This document shows, piece after piece, positions 1 to 14,590 of a stretch of DNA of 64,000 nucleotides. The stretch's first letter is position 1, and each line of letters starts with the position of its first letter. Both the position numbers and the translations under genes were made by a program. Below the pieces are notes generated by a model, which did not search any database, was not told where the DNA came from, and worked only from the letters and a program-made list of their open reading frames with translations. Origin of the DNA: Fomes fomentarius (Eukaryota; Basidiomycota; Agaricomycetes; Polyporales; Polyporaceae). The DNA lies in contig JABYQN010000005.1 of the NCBI GenBank assembly GCA_022606135.1, forward strand, positions 2,480,001 to 2,544,000. Direction: 5' to 3'.

Positions 1-3352
<3,352 letters not shown>

Positions 3353-4137
3353 ACGTGATCTTCGTGATCGTTGAACGCTTCTCACTTCTCGCCCGGGCGG
3401 TGGGACCGGTCCCCGCCTCCCATATGCACTTCACTTCATCTCACCGACTCGTCCGTTGTTGCGCTTGCTTCGTTTCCGTTTCCACTCCGCCCTTGTGCGC
3501 TCAATCTCCGCGTTGTTGGTCTTCCGTGTAGACAGTCGCGAGTCGCTGGTACCCTCTTCGACCTGTGTTCTCTTACGTTTTCTCTCCTCCACCTCTACGC
3601 ACCCACGCAATTCTGACCCCAAGATCGTCTAACGCTCAACGCCCCCACCCGAACGTACTTGAACGTACATAAATGTGTAGCCTGTCTCCGCACTGCCTCA
3701 CCTCATCATCGTCGTGTCGATATATATATAACAATGCGTTTCCAGGTCCAAGATGATATCAACGGCTCATACTCCGCCTTTTCTGACCTCTTTTCCGACC
3801 TTTTTTCATGATCATACAATCTGCGTTTCGCTCGAGCTTTTCGTCGATAGCTATGGACTCACAACAGTCTCGGTTTTCCTGACCACGCACTCCGATATGC
3901 GCCTCATTCTTGTCCCTCGATCGTCTCGTCCACCCCAACGATGTATAATTGCGATCATGGCTGTAGTCTTGCCTCTCTCCACGATTCACGTCATAGCGTT
4001 GCTCTTCACATCTGCTTAAACTACGGGTGCCTACAGGGTTTCCAGTGTGGTGTAGCCACACCCCGCTGGAGCTCGGTTGAACGAGTGAAACATCGTATTG
4101 CATCCCCCTCAATCAAAATTCTCTAGATTTGGGTGCG
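3353..4137. other. YAK1 3' flank, no gene seen
   Basis: Pyrimidine-rich sequence follows the YAK1 stop, with a repeated GAACGTAC motif near 3650-3670 and a TATATATATA tract near 3722. It presumably holds the YAK1 3' UTR and the end of the convergent gene that stops at 4138. Open frames are short and match nothing I recognise. Confidence 0.6.
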
Positions 4138-5230
4138 TCAGAGCTGGTCCAGAAGCTCCTCCACCTCCCAGGCCCCGGTCCAGTAGTGAACGCCACAGTG
4201 GAGGCGGCCCTCGTCCTCGTACGGCTTGATGAGGTTGTACAGACCGCGGTAGCGTCTGCAGAACACCAGGTCCTGTCTGTCATAGATACCACGATGATCA
4301 GGTAACTGGCCAGCGCAAGGTTTTCGCGGACACCTACTTGCGCAGACGGAGGACGGGGCAGAAATCGTTCGAGCCATCCCCAACGTAGATAATGCGGTCG
4401 AACTCGGACCCGTGCCTCTTGAGGAACGCGTCTAGCTCGTCACCTGTTTGCATCTCGTGTGAGCTGCCGCGAATTCACATTGACGGAATGAGAAGAGGGG
4501 TGCCTTTGCACATGTTCGGGCTGCAGCCGACCTTGCAGCCGTGTTGGGGCCCTGAGGGATCGATCCGCCTGCGCAGCTTGAGCAGGCCGGAGGGATCCCA
4601 TTCGGCGGGGTTAGTGATGATTTCGTCGAAGAGATTTTCGAGACCCTTGGACTGTGGGTGACGTTAATTGTGATATCGAACAGGATCTGTGGGACACCGC
4701 ATACCTTCAGGATGGTCGTGATGAATATTATGTTCGCATTCGAGAGGCAGAAGAAAGTGGTCTTGCCCCTAGACTTGAGCGCACTAACGCCACGGACCAT
4801 TGCAGGATGCTGCAGCGAGATCGTGGGTTTCAACGAAGTCCACGTTGATTATTGGAGACTCTTACGAATGGCATGATTCGTAGGGCATCTTCGATCTGCT
4901 CCTGCGTGCCGCCCAGTTCATGCAGTTCTTTCAAGGATTGTGCGCTTGCCAGTGGCTTGTCAGGCTGATGCAAAAAGAGTATTTTTGAAGCGTGAGGCTT
5001 ACACAAGATCGGTCCACTGGACATCCTTTTTCAGATCCTTCATCTTCCGCCGCAGTTTGGGCGCGAGGACCTCGAGGACCCATCTATCTGAGTCCTGATC
5101 AGCGAGAGACCTGAGATCACCGTGCGTCAATCGCTTTGCGCTTTATATGCAAGTTGAGCGTGAAGTAATGAGAACCTCACCAGTCAAAGTCAAAAACAAT
5201 GAGTTGGCGTTCGACCGAAGGAAAAGTCAT
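4138..5230 (-). CDS. PHOSPHO-type HAD phosphatase (PHOSPHO1/PHOSPHO2 family)
   Basis: Seven exons, read from the right: 5181-5230, 5003-5110, 4866-4944, 4705-4809, 4504-4651, 4338-4443, 4138-4276 (244 aa, close to animal PHOSPHO2). The N-terminus has the HAD nucleophile motif as VFDFDWSLADQDSD (DxDxS) right after the start. Later family landmarks are HPAMVRGVSALK, the cysteine pair region CKVGCSPNMCKG, and the acidic motif YVGDGSNDFCP that would bind Mg. Relatives hydrolyse phosphocholine/phosphoethanolamine or pyridoxal 5'-phosphate; substrate here is unknown. Intron 4444-4503 appears to use a GC donor, because the unspliced frame hits a stop and no GT donor restores the conserved CKG-DELD junction. 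The gene is divergent from the P450 at 6269. Confidence 0.88.
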
Positions 5231-6268
5231 GCTCCTAGGTGTCTGATCTGTCTCGCTCAAAAGGATCGTTGATAGACGTGGAGTTGTGACTCGATTCTTG
5301 AGGCTCACTGATGGATGCAAGGCTTACACAGCCACCCTCCACGTTCTCCCTTTTGAATTTGAAGTTTTTGGCAGGGTACTTCACTTGTACGGGCGCCTGC
5401 AGAGACAACTTGCCCAGGAATGCGACTAGTCTTTCAACTTTGTATGTGGACGGATACTTCATACATCTCGGTCTCTTGCCCACCCAGCCGTGGCCTCAGT
5501 CCTCAAGTTCGCACGTACACGCCATCATCAGTCGATGGGGGGCGACTAGCACTAACTTCTAAGTAAGTATGTATGGACTGGCGAGCAGTGCGGCGACCTG
5601 CAAAGCGTGCGACGTTCTTGCAACTTCGGCCTTGTTGTCCATTGTACATCGACGGCCGGAAGCTTTGCTCCCGTGTTGACATTCTTTCCCTGACAACTAG
5701 TGCCGACACACCGAGTTAATGGGAGCTTTGGAGATGCTGACTATTCTTCAAAAGCCCTATCAGACGACCACGCTCAGTTGCACTGTGCCGTCACTGCGAC
5801 TTTTCGCTGTGCACGGCCGCTAGGTAGTGGGGCTCCGAGGTGTGTCAATGTGAGGATGTCAAGCACGGCGAACAGATCGCGATATGTGAATGACCTCGGC
5901 TCCGGGTCTCATATGTTCACCCGGGTAGCCGGTAAGTAATACACATCAATAGCGGAATTACTGTCGGGCGTAGTGCATCTACCCCGCGATCGACCGCAGT
6001 CCTTAGACAGCATCCGGGCTCGCGCGCTCTGGGTACATACATACTTACGACTAGTACTGGCACAGGCTGACGGTTGACGTTGAGACATCGCTGGGCAGCA
6101 GATCTAGAACATCAAATAGAGAGCGCGCATAAAGATATATATGCGCTGTCTCCCATAGGTTGATCCCCTCGTCGATCATCATCATAAACCCCCCTGTTTC
6201 TGTCTAGTTCGTTACTGTGCATTGATATACGTACTTCTCGACTGTCCTTGTCGACCTCAGGTCCCACC
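5231..6268. other. divergent intergenic region with TATA-like site
   Basis: This 1-kb gap separates the minus-strand phosphatase from the plus-strand P450. A TATA-like AGATATATAT lies near 6133-6142, about 130 bp before the P450 start codon, and is a candidate core promoter. No coding exon was recognised in either strand. Confidence 0.45.
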
Positions 6269-8901
6269 ATGACTGGCCCACCCGGTCCCGCCTTCCTTCT
6301 GCGCAACCTCAACGTTATCGTCACCCCTCCCGCCGTCGCTCTCTCAGCAGTCTACGCTCTCAACAAAATCTGGGATGTGGTTCTCCCCGCGTGGTTGATA
6401 TTTGTGGCCTCTGTGCTCTCGTTCCCGGTCGCATTCTTCGCTCTCAGAGTATGGCGCGCATACAACAACAAGCGCAAGGCTGCTGCTTTGGGTGCCGTGC
6501 CACCCCCTTTGGTAGACCTCAGCGATCGGGATGCCAAGATTAGCGGGGAGGACAAATACCCTCGTAAGGGGCACGCGTTTGTAACGTAGTGCTAACTTAC
6601 AGACTTTTCCTTTTCTTTGCAAACAGGCGACTTTTTGTTCAGGCTCTCTGAGAAGTATGGCAACTACTTTGATATCGAGCTGTACTTCTTGAAGCGGGTA
6701 TGCGTCTCTATCATGGCTGATGTTCATGTGAAGTTCTCATCCATACCTTGACTTCAATTAGTTCGTCACATCCGAGCCCGAGCATGTCAAGGTTGGTGAT
6801 GGGCAGTAAACTCGGCAGCGACCTTGTCAGCTGACACTCCTTCAGGCAATTTTGGCGACGGATTTCACTAGCTTCGAGAAGGGTGAGTTGTGACCCAACT
6901 CGATGAATTCTTGTTCTACCCATTGACTAACGTGGCACTCAGGCCCAAGTTTCCGCAAGCAAATGGAGAGTCTCCTGGGTGCCGGTGTGTTCAATGCCGA
7001 TGGTACGCTTTCGTATAACCCCCGCGTGCCTCCGTAATGCTCACAAGTTACTCTGCACTACCCACTACTCAGGCGAGATGTGGAAGTGAGTACGCCATGA
7101 TAAACATGCTTGACGACAACTAATCGTAGGCCAGGTTCCATCGCCAGATGACGAGACCCTTCTTCAGTAAGGACAGGATCAGTCACTTCGACATCTTCGA
7201 CAGGTAAGCGCAAGCAGGCGTCAACGGGCCCTTCCGTTCGCTATCTCACGACTTGTGCGCACAGGCACGCCCTCGATGCTCTGCAGCAAATGAAGGTGCG
7301 CATGAGAGAGGGATACGCTGTCGACTGGCAGGTACGCACCATATGCAGTCTCAATCCCTTTCCCGGCCAGACTGCCCATCCGCTGTCCTCCAGGATCTTG
7401 TCTCGCGCTTCACGCTCGACTCGGCAACAGAATTCCTCTTCGGCAAAGACGTCCGCTCCCTCTCCGCCGGTCTACCCTACCCGCCAACCTCAGACATGGC
7501 CCGTCTGCGCACTGTTAAGCCCGACGCCGACGAGTTTGCCTCAGCATTCCAAGCAGCCCAGATTGCAGCGGGGATGCGGGGTCGCTACCAGGACGGGTGG
7601 CCGCTGCTGGAGTTCTGGCGAGACAAGGTCGATGCTAGGAAGGCTGCGATCGACAAGTTCATCAACCCAATTCTCGAGGATGCCCTGCGGAAGAAGGCGG
7701 AGAACGCGGCGTTCGCGTCTGAGGATGATAAGGTTTCGGAGGAGGATACGCTATTGAGCCAGCTGCTGAAGGCTACCGATGGTGCGTTGAAAGTCTACGT
7801 GTGGATTTGTCTAGCTAATGTGCATGCGCAGACCGGACTATCATCCGCGACGAGACTTTGAACATCCTTCTGGCTGGACGCGACACCACCGCTTGTACTC
7901 TGACTTTCGCCGTGTATCGTCTTGCTGAGCATCCAGACATCCTCAAGCGTCTTCGGGATGAGATCTTGAGCGTGGTCGGACCCACTCGTCGGCCAACGTA
8001 CGATGACGTTCGTAACATGAAGTTCCTGCGCGCTGTCATTAACGAGACGCTCCGCCTGTACCCGCCTGTGTAAGTCTGGCTTCTAACACGATTTGCGGCT
8101 TTTGAGACTCATTCACTGATGACTTGTGCGATGTAGACCGATCAACTTGCGGTATGTTGAATGAAAAAGATGGTACCCAGCACCATTGCTGACGCGACTT
8201 ATCCAGGTGGTCTAGCAAGGACACTGTTCTTCCGACGACACGTCCTGGGGAGAAGGGCATCTTCATCCCAGCAGGGACCAAGTATGTATATTGAATCAGG
8301 TCCCACAGTTTGGCACTGAGCTTCTGTCTCTAGGGCTATTTACTCAGTCTTCGTCATGCACCGCCGCAAGGATTTGTGGGGTCCAGATGGTACGGGGCAT
8401 CAGACCCAACTCCCCGTCGTGTGCGCAAGTTTTCACTGACTGAATCTGAACAGCTCTAAAGTTCGATCCTAACCGGTTCATTGACGAGCGGCTCCACAAG
8501 TACTTGACCCCCAACCCGTTCATCTTTGTTCCGTTCAACGCCGGTCCTCGCATCTGTCTCGGCCAGCAGGTATGTGACTATCCATCGCGGGTAGAGAGGA
8601 GCGATACTGACAAGCTTGGATATCGCAGTTCGCGTACAACGAGACGTCCTTCATGCTTATTCGTCTGCTGCAGCAAGTGTCCAAGATCGAGTTCACTCCG
8701 GAGGTCGCACCCGAGTCCCAGATTCCCGCCGGGTACACGGACTCGCCTGGTTCGGATGGAACAGACAGGGTTTGGATGAATAGCCATCTCACGATGTTTG
8801 CGAAGGTGTGTTCTAATGTATGTGTCCGTCTGGTCGTCCAGCTCATATCTTTGGTTCAGGGCGGCCTTTGGGTCAAGATGACCCCAGCCGACGACGAGTA
8901 G
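6269..8901 (+). CDS. cytochrome P450 monooxygenase, CYP63-like
   Basis: Sixteen exons: 6269-6563, 6627-6697, 6762-6791, 6846-6882, 6943-7002, 7073-7085, 7135-7203, 7265-7331, 7394-7781, 7832-8069, 8137-8151, 8207-8281, 8334-8389, 8454-8569, 8629-8805, 8860-8901 (582 aa). ATG 6269 follows a short leader and starts an N-terminus with hydrophobic membrane-anchor segments. P450 landmarks are all present: [13 protein letters not shown] in helix [12 protein letters not shown]-helix LLAGRDTT, K-helix ExxR in [10 protein letters not shown], and heme loop [12 protein letters not shown] with the cysteine ligand. This pattern matches the basidiomycete CYP63 family, members of which oxidise alkanes, fatty acids and aromatics; substrate here is not inferable. 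Exons of 13 and 15 nt are unusually small. The protein should sit on the ER membrane. Confidence 0.93.
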
Positions 8902-9216
8902 GCCGTATCTCATGGTAACCTAATCCACTCTTTTGAACGTATTTATTGGATGGACTCCAGATCATCTCGTATATCAGCCAGCGATTGATGTAACAGTATT
9001 TACTAAGGGTGAACTCCCCTATAATAATGACTAGTATGTCAACGCGCAATACCTGCGTGGTTTCTAGTACGGGTGCCGTCGGTGTAGGCGTCGTTGTCCC
9101 TGTGAAAGTCGACAGCAAATTGAGACTGGTCCGATTGTCTGCCAGGGCTTGTCACGTGAAGAACAAGACACAGCTTACCTAACGTATTAGCGGAGAGCTG
9201 GTCAAGGGACGCCGGT
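8902..9216. other. short tandem intergenic region, no gene seen
   Basis: About 315 bp between the P450 stop and the TFB1 start. It should hold the P450 3' UTR and the TFB1 promoter; no coding signal or clear promoter element was seen. Confidence 0.5.
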
Positions 9217-11695
9217 ATGCCTCCCATCGTCTGCTCCGCTCAGGCGTCCTACAAAAAACTCCCCGGTCTCCTCGAACTCACCGATTCGCACCTTCAATGG
9301 ACTAAGGCAGGAGACAAAACACCATCTGTGAAAGTTCCTCATGCAGAGGCTGCGTGTAAGTCGCGGAACACGTCTCTCAACACGACGCTAACTCCCCCGC
9401 CACTCCACATCGTCCATCTCATCTGTGTCTATGAATCAATATCTACAGCCCTGTCGCGCAGCAAGGTGGGTGCAGCGCAAGTACGGCTGAAGGTTGGACT
9501 GTTCAGCGATGAAGCGGGCCACAACTTCACCTTCACGTCCCCACAAGCCGTTGCGCTCGCCGAACGCGACAAGTTCGAAGTCGAGGTCACGAACATCATC
9601 GCACGCAACCGTTCTGGTGCTCCTGCTGCGGTACCAAGCCCAATCAAGCCGATTCCACCACATGTCGCTGCTACGACCCCCGGTCCTGTTTCGCCCATCA
9701 TCCCGCATGGCGCCGCCGGGACGCCGATGCGGCCACCACCGCCAATATCTCGACCGTCGACATCGCGTGCGGCATCTGTGGTCAGCGAACGCGGTGGGTC
9801 TGTCACGCCTTTTGGGAACGACGCGACGGGCGACTTCAGGTTGCGCAAGAAGGTGCTTTTGTCCACGCCAGAGCTTGCGCAGTTACATCGGGAGATGGTG
9901 TTGGGTGGCCACATTACCGAGAATGAGTTTTGGGAAGGGCGAGAAGTGAATCCTATCTATTGCTCGGTGTGTTCCTGTTCTGTCTGACACACGTTCAAGC
10001 ATTTGTTGCTGGCGCAAGCTGCCGCTGAGAGCCAGAAGCGCGGCAAGCCAGGTCAACTTGTCGATCCGAGACCACAGTCTGTGGACGGAGAAGTCAAGAT
10101 TGTCATCACACCTCAGTTAGTTCACGACATTTTTGAAGAGTTTCCCATCGTTGCGAAGGCGTACAACGACAATGTTCCTGGCAAGGTAATGCATATCGTC
10201 ATGTTCAAGGCCTTATCTGACGTGGATATGCGTGAAGTTGTCCGAAGCGGAATTCTGGAGTCGATACTTCCAATCCAAGCTATTCAACGCACATCGTGCG
10301 TCCATTCGTTCGTCGGCTGCTCAACACGTTGTGAAGGACGATCCGATCTTGGACAAGTATATGGAGAAGGATGATGATGGTAAGTCCTATAAGTCCTGAG
10401 AGGATGACGCGACTAGACCCACGCTACATGGACATGCGCAGAGTTGGAACCTCGGCGGCTTCGAGAAGAGAGGGTGGACACGTTCATTGATCTGGGTGCT
10501 ACTTTCGTGGATCATGAAGAGGTATCTTGAGAGCGATCTCGTGCTTATAATCTAAACTGACGCGTCCTCCTTGCGGCAGACTGGTAATGAGAAGGATCTC
10601 ACGATGCAGGCAGGAAAACAGAGAGCTGTACTTCCTCTGATTAGGAAGTTCAACGAGCACTCCACCCGTTTGCTCGACACAGCGCTGTCAGTGCAGAACT
10701 CGTTTGTCGTGTTGAATCCCTCTATTCACGTCATATATCAGGGGCGGACCTACAGCGAAGCGGAGGCGGATAGAGAACGCTGATGAGGTAAACCACAGGA
10801 GACCAGCTATTTGAGTTGGGTCATGCTGACGCTTTCCCCTAGCGATACACGCAGCTAGACCTAGAAGACTTGCACGACAACCAATCCTCTGCTGGCATTC
10901 TACTCGATATGCAAAACCGGCAGCGATATTTCGACGGCAGGGCTGCTGGAGGTGGTAACGATGATGCTACTAGCCAGGTCAGTACACTTGTGGAGTCAAT
11001 CAAGGCTGCGATGCTCAATAAGCATCTTAGCGCGTTGACTTTCGAGAAGCTGTACAACAAGCGAAAGCCGGTATGCAAGGGTGGTCCAATACTCTCACTC
11101 AGCTCAAGATAGAGCGGAAGGCTGGAGACAGTGCGCTGCTCAGCATGACACAAAACGTCTCGAGCAGACTGGACGTGAGACAGCGCAAACGTACGTACGC
11201 CCACCTAACAACATCATACGTGCTCCGTGTGGTACGATGCTGATTGATTGGTGGTCACATACAGATGACATTCCGGAGGGTCTCTTCCGGCAGATGACAA
11301 CATGTCAGACAGCCGCGAACGAGTTTCTTCGACAATTCTGGCTCGCTTTCTACCCGCCTGCTAACGAGTCGCAGACACTGTCTGTCACACCAGCCCAGAA
11401 GGCGGCAAAGGCAGCCAAAATGGTCTCGTACCTCAGCAAGACGCACGAGAAGGTTGAGGCGTTGGTCGGGGTTGCACATCAAGAGGGTGTGGACCCCGCC
11501 CGTGTACAGGTTGTAAGTCGTTTTTTCTGTTGTTGGCCGAGCTCGCCAGAAGGCTGGGGAAGGGACTACGTACTGATTAAACTTTGCTTGGCGTCTGTTC
11601 TGTCAAACCAGGCGATGAAACCAATACTTGATGCGGTCGACAAGGCATTGACGTTCTGGCGCACGAAGAATGCGAAGGTTCCTGGTGCGCGGTGA
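9217..11695 (+). CDS. TFB1: TFB1, TFIIH core subunit (p62 homologue), with apparent 1-nt frameshift
   Basis: Exons 9217-9355, 9449-9945, 10000-10185, 10238-10379, 10442-10521, 10580-10686, 10742-10787, 10843-11190, 11265-11512, 11612-11695. The N-terminus is the PH-like domain that binds activators and other repair factors; then come BSD-type segments, including FEEFPIVAKAYNDNVPGK with LSEAEFWSRYFQSKLF, and a C-terminal helical region (MTTCQTAANEFLRQFW, PILDAVDKALTFW). TFIIH acts in RNA polymerase II initiation and nucleotide excision repair. Within exon 8 the frame shifts at about 11071: NKRKP ends one frame and MQGWSNTLTQLKIER resumes in another, with exactly one base missing. Adding one base gives 626 codons including the stop, so the rest of the gene is sound. 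The tandem P450 lies 315 bp upstream. Confidence 0.92.
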
Positions 11696-12693
11696 TCGTC
11701 TGTATGCAAGGGCGGCGCGCTTGTTGGTGTACGGTATAGAGATTATGGACTCCTGCATATAGTACTCGCGATTATGGTATCAAAATCTCACTGCCATTGC
11801 AGGATTAATCCAAGCGTACCTCTTCATACATGCATGCTCTGGAGTCGTCACTTGGACGTTCTACCTCTTCCTGCTTCTAGATCGTTTTGCGCCGATGCGT
11901 CATCAACGAATACAAGAAGTACGATGGTCATTGGCATGTCATCGCCGTCAGTCACAGTCAAAGATACTATATTGCGGATACATCGCGATGCATTCTCTCA
12001 CTGATACCGCTCTGCAAGAAGTAGGCACGCTAACTGACGCGTGTCCATATGGATCGCAACTCGCGAAGGACCTTTCGGGCTGAATCGCGCTGATCATCAG
12101 GAAGAGCAAACCACAGTTGAATGTGAAACGCGGAATATCCAAGTGCTCTGTCATGCTATGCTCTGACAGGCTGGGGGTCTGATAAAGTAAGTGGTGTGGT
12201 TGACGCCTCAATATGCAAGACCTGCGGAAGCCCACAGCAACTTTCTGATTGGTTGTTGACCGCTGGAAGACGCTATAGCAGAACGCCTTATGTCCTTGTG
12301 GTTTGTAGCCGCTGTCCACCCTGTTCAACAGCATTTGATGCCGCTATTGATGGAACAACGGCCTATTTTTCGATATGTGGAGGAGCTCACCGCCCTTCGC
12401 TTGAAATTCGAGTCCCAGTTCGACTGAACTCTATCAGTGCTGACGCTTCTCAAGCGTTTTATTCAGGCATAGACCACGCGGGGTGGCGACGTGGCCCGCC
12501 CCCTTCTTACAGCTCTCTTCATCGTCCCAGATTCCCTCAGCAACTTCGGCGCAATCGTGGTCGCAAGTCTTCAGAATGTCGGCTACTCACCGGTCTGCAA
12601 CATCGCAGGTGGAAGGTGAGCATGTGTCCTGTCCCTCTAAAACGGGGCTAATGCCTTTCAGAGGGTTCTGCAGTCCGCCCTCCTCCGAGCCCA
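11696..12693. other. intergenic region, possible coding relic only
   Basis: About 1 kb. One stretch near 12339-12426 reads on the plus strand as a short helical peptide (PLLMEQRPIFRYVEELTALR) ending in a stop, with no recognisable flanking exons. I see no supported gene. Confidence 0.35.
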
Positions 12694-14367
12694 ATGCACA
12701 ATAGGATGTTTTCAGATAGTACCGTCATTGAAGAAGCGAAGTCTCCTAACTCATTCAATGACACTTTGGTGGGGTCACCACTTCCGTACCGGCCTACAAA
12801 CGTTACACCTACTCTCAACGGTCGGGCCTCTAACATCAGCATGAAGGACCCGGAACGCGGCGTGCCTCACTCACCGACTGGATGGAAGAAGATGATGGAG
12901 CTGTACGACCATTGGTACCAGCGGCTGAAGTCGCACTGGATCCTGTTTGTTGCGTTCGTGCTGGCGAGCATTGTCTGCTGCAGTATCGCAATCGGGTGGT
13001 CGTTTCGTCTCAAAACTTTCAACATCGCTGATACGGATAGTGAACACAACGCAATCGTGAGCCGGAGTTCACAAGCGCTAAGGTGCAGTGCTGGCGGAAT
13101 TGATACTCTTTTGATGCAGGTCCAACTATCCGCGAACCTAGTGGACGTCGATCCGTTGGTGCAGAAGATGATCGTTGACTGGAACATCAAGTACGATTGT
13201 GAGCGGATAGGGTGTCCGGATGTTGACCTCTACTTCGACGCGTAAGTATTCCTCGCATGCATCTTGGATGGTGCTCTTCACGCCGCGTCTCGCAGGAACA
13301 CATTGCGCTCGGATCCGACTAGCGTTCAGAGCAATGTCAAGCCTAGCCCCATCTTCTCGGTCATCGGCAGCAACGTCCTTGCTATGAACAATAACAGTGA
13401 TCGTCGATCAAGCTCTCTCACCTTCCGAACTGAAGTTGCCATCACGAACGCCAACACGCATCGAACACTTCAGTCGTACCCATATGACAAGTGGGTGCAC
13501 AGTTTCTTATCTCTCACATATATGTGAGTACTCACGATGCTCAAAGGTATACGACGCAGCTCGTCTTCTTTGCGGAACAGCTACCATCGAATGACACAGT
13601 TAGCATTGCTATAGTGAAAACCACGGGGATCGCTGTGTGAGTTGAGTCAGCTTTACGGCGGGCCAGGGCTAATCGAGTCCTAGCGGGTTCAACGTCGAAC
13701 TTCAGAACACGACAGATATCTCGGACAACTTCGGTACCGTCATCAAGAACATCGAAGTGACCCGAGGCCCCGTCGTGCGGCTATACGCCATGTTCATCGT
13801 GATTGTCATTTGTGTGTAGATTCACCTTCCACTCGCCCGTCACTTGCGGCTGAACGGCGAGGCATACAGGGCTTGTCACGCTTACATTCATGGCGACCTG
13901 TGTGCTGAACGTGTTCTTCGGAAAGGGCATCTCCACTGGGGTGCTCGTTTTGCCCATGGGGACACTCTTTGCATTCACTCAGCTACGCGCCACCCTTCCC
14001 GGCGCACCAGTAGGTTTCGGTGCGTGCTCTGTCTTTTTATCCCCGCCGCCCTCGATATCACTAACTCGTGGTCGCAGGCGCTGTCATTGGTATGTAGTAT
14101 CTGTGTCCCCGCGTCCACTAGAATATCCACTAAACTAATCATTTTGACCCACCGCGTAGATTTTGTCGGGCTGCTACCATGTCTTGCGATCTTGACATTC
14201 TGTGTGAGTTTCTTTTTCTGTGTATCGTGGAGGTGTCTTGTACTAACCTTCCCGCTCAGTCGGTGTTCATGACTGCTATCTTTATCCTTCGGAATCCAGA
14301 GGAGGACATCGAGCGCTGGAAGTCACAGAGTCCGAGCCAGATAAGGAGACGTTCTACTGTGGCCTGA
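12694..14367 (+). CDS. multi-pass membrane protein, DUF4436-like
   Basis: Exons 12694-13241, 13296-13490, 13547-13636, 13684-13811, 13870-14019, 14078-14089, 14160-14203, 14260-14367 (424 aa). A polar cytosolic-looking N-terminus is followed by a first membrane segment (LFVAFVLASIVCCSIAIGW), a large lumenal-type domain ending in NTTDISDNFGTVIKNIEVTR, and then four or so C-terminal membrane segments (LYAMFIVIVIWLVTLTF, FFGKGISTGVLVLP and others). This layout and the TVIKNIEVTRG motif resemble fungal DUF4436 proteins, whose function is not known to me. Exon six is only 12 nt (codons for A-V-I plus split glycines). The gene converges on the receptor-like gene that ends at 14591. Confidence 0.8.
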
Positions 14368-14590
14368 TGCATTGAACACTACACAAGGACTCGTGTATCT
14401 TACTCTCATAAATAATGGTCTATAAATATCAGACAAACATAGGTGTTGGGGACAAAGAGACTTACGCGTGGCTTACATCAAACGAATGTATTGCTACGGA
14501 CTGCCCTCTTGGCATCCATGCTATGGCCCAATTACTGACACCAAAAATAGCTTACGACTATGTACAATGTCCACAAACGATACCTGACCC

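Noticed and set aside
9429..9914. 161-codon minus-strand open frame
   Set aside because: It lies antisense to TFB1 exon 2, whose plus-strand frame carries the conserved PH-domain and helical motifs; composition is that of a shadow frame.
10979..11079. intron in TFB1 that would repair the frameshift
   Set aside because: A GT at 10979 and AG near 11079 exist, but removing them deletes well-formed coding sequence (ESIKAAMLNKHLSALTFEKL) that the family retains.
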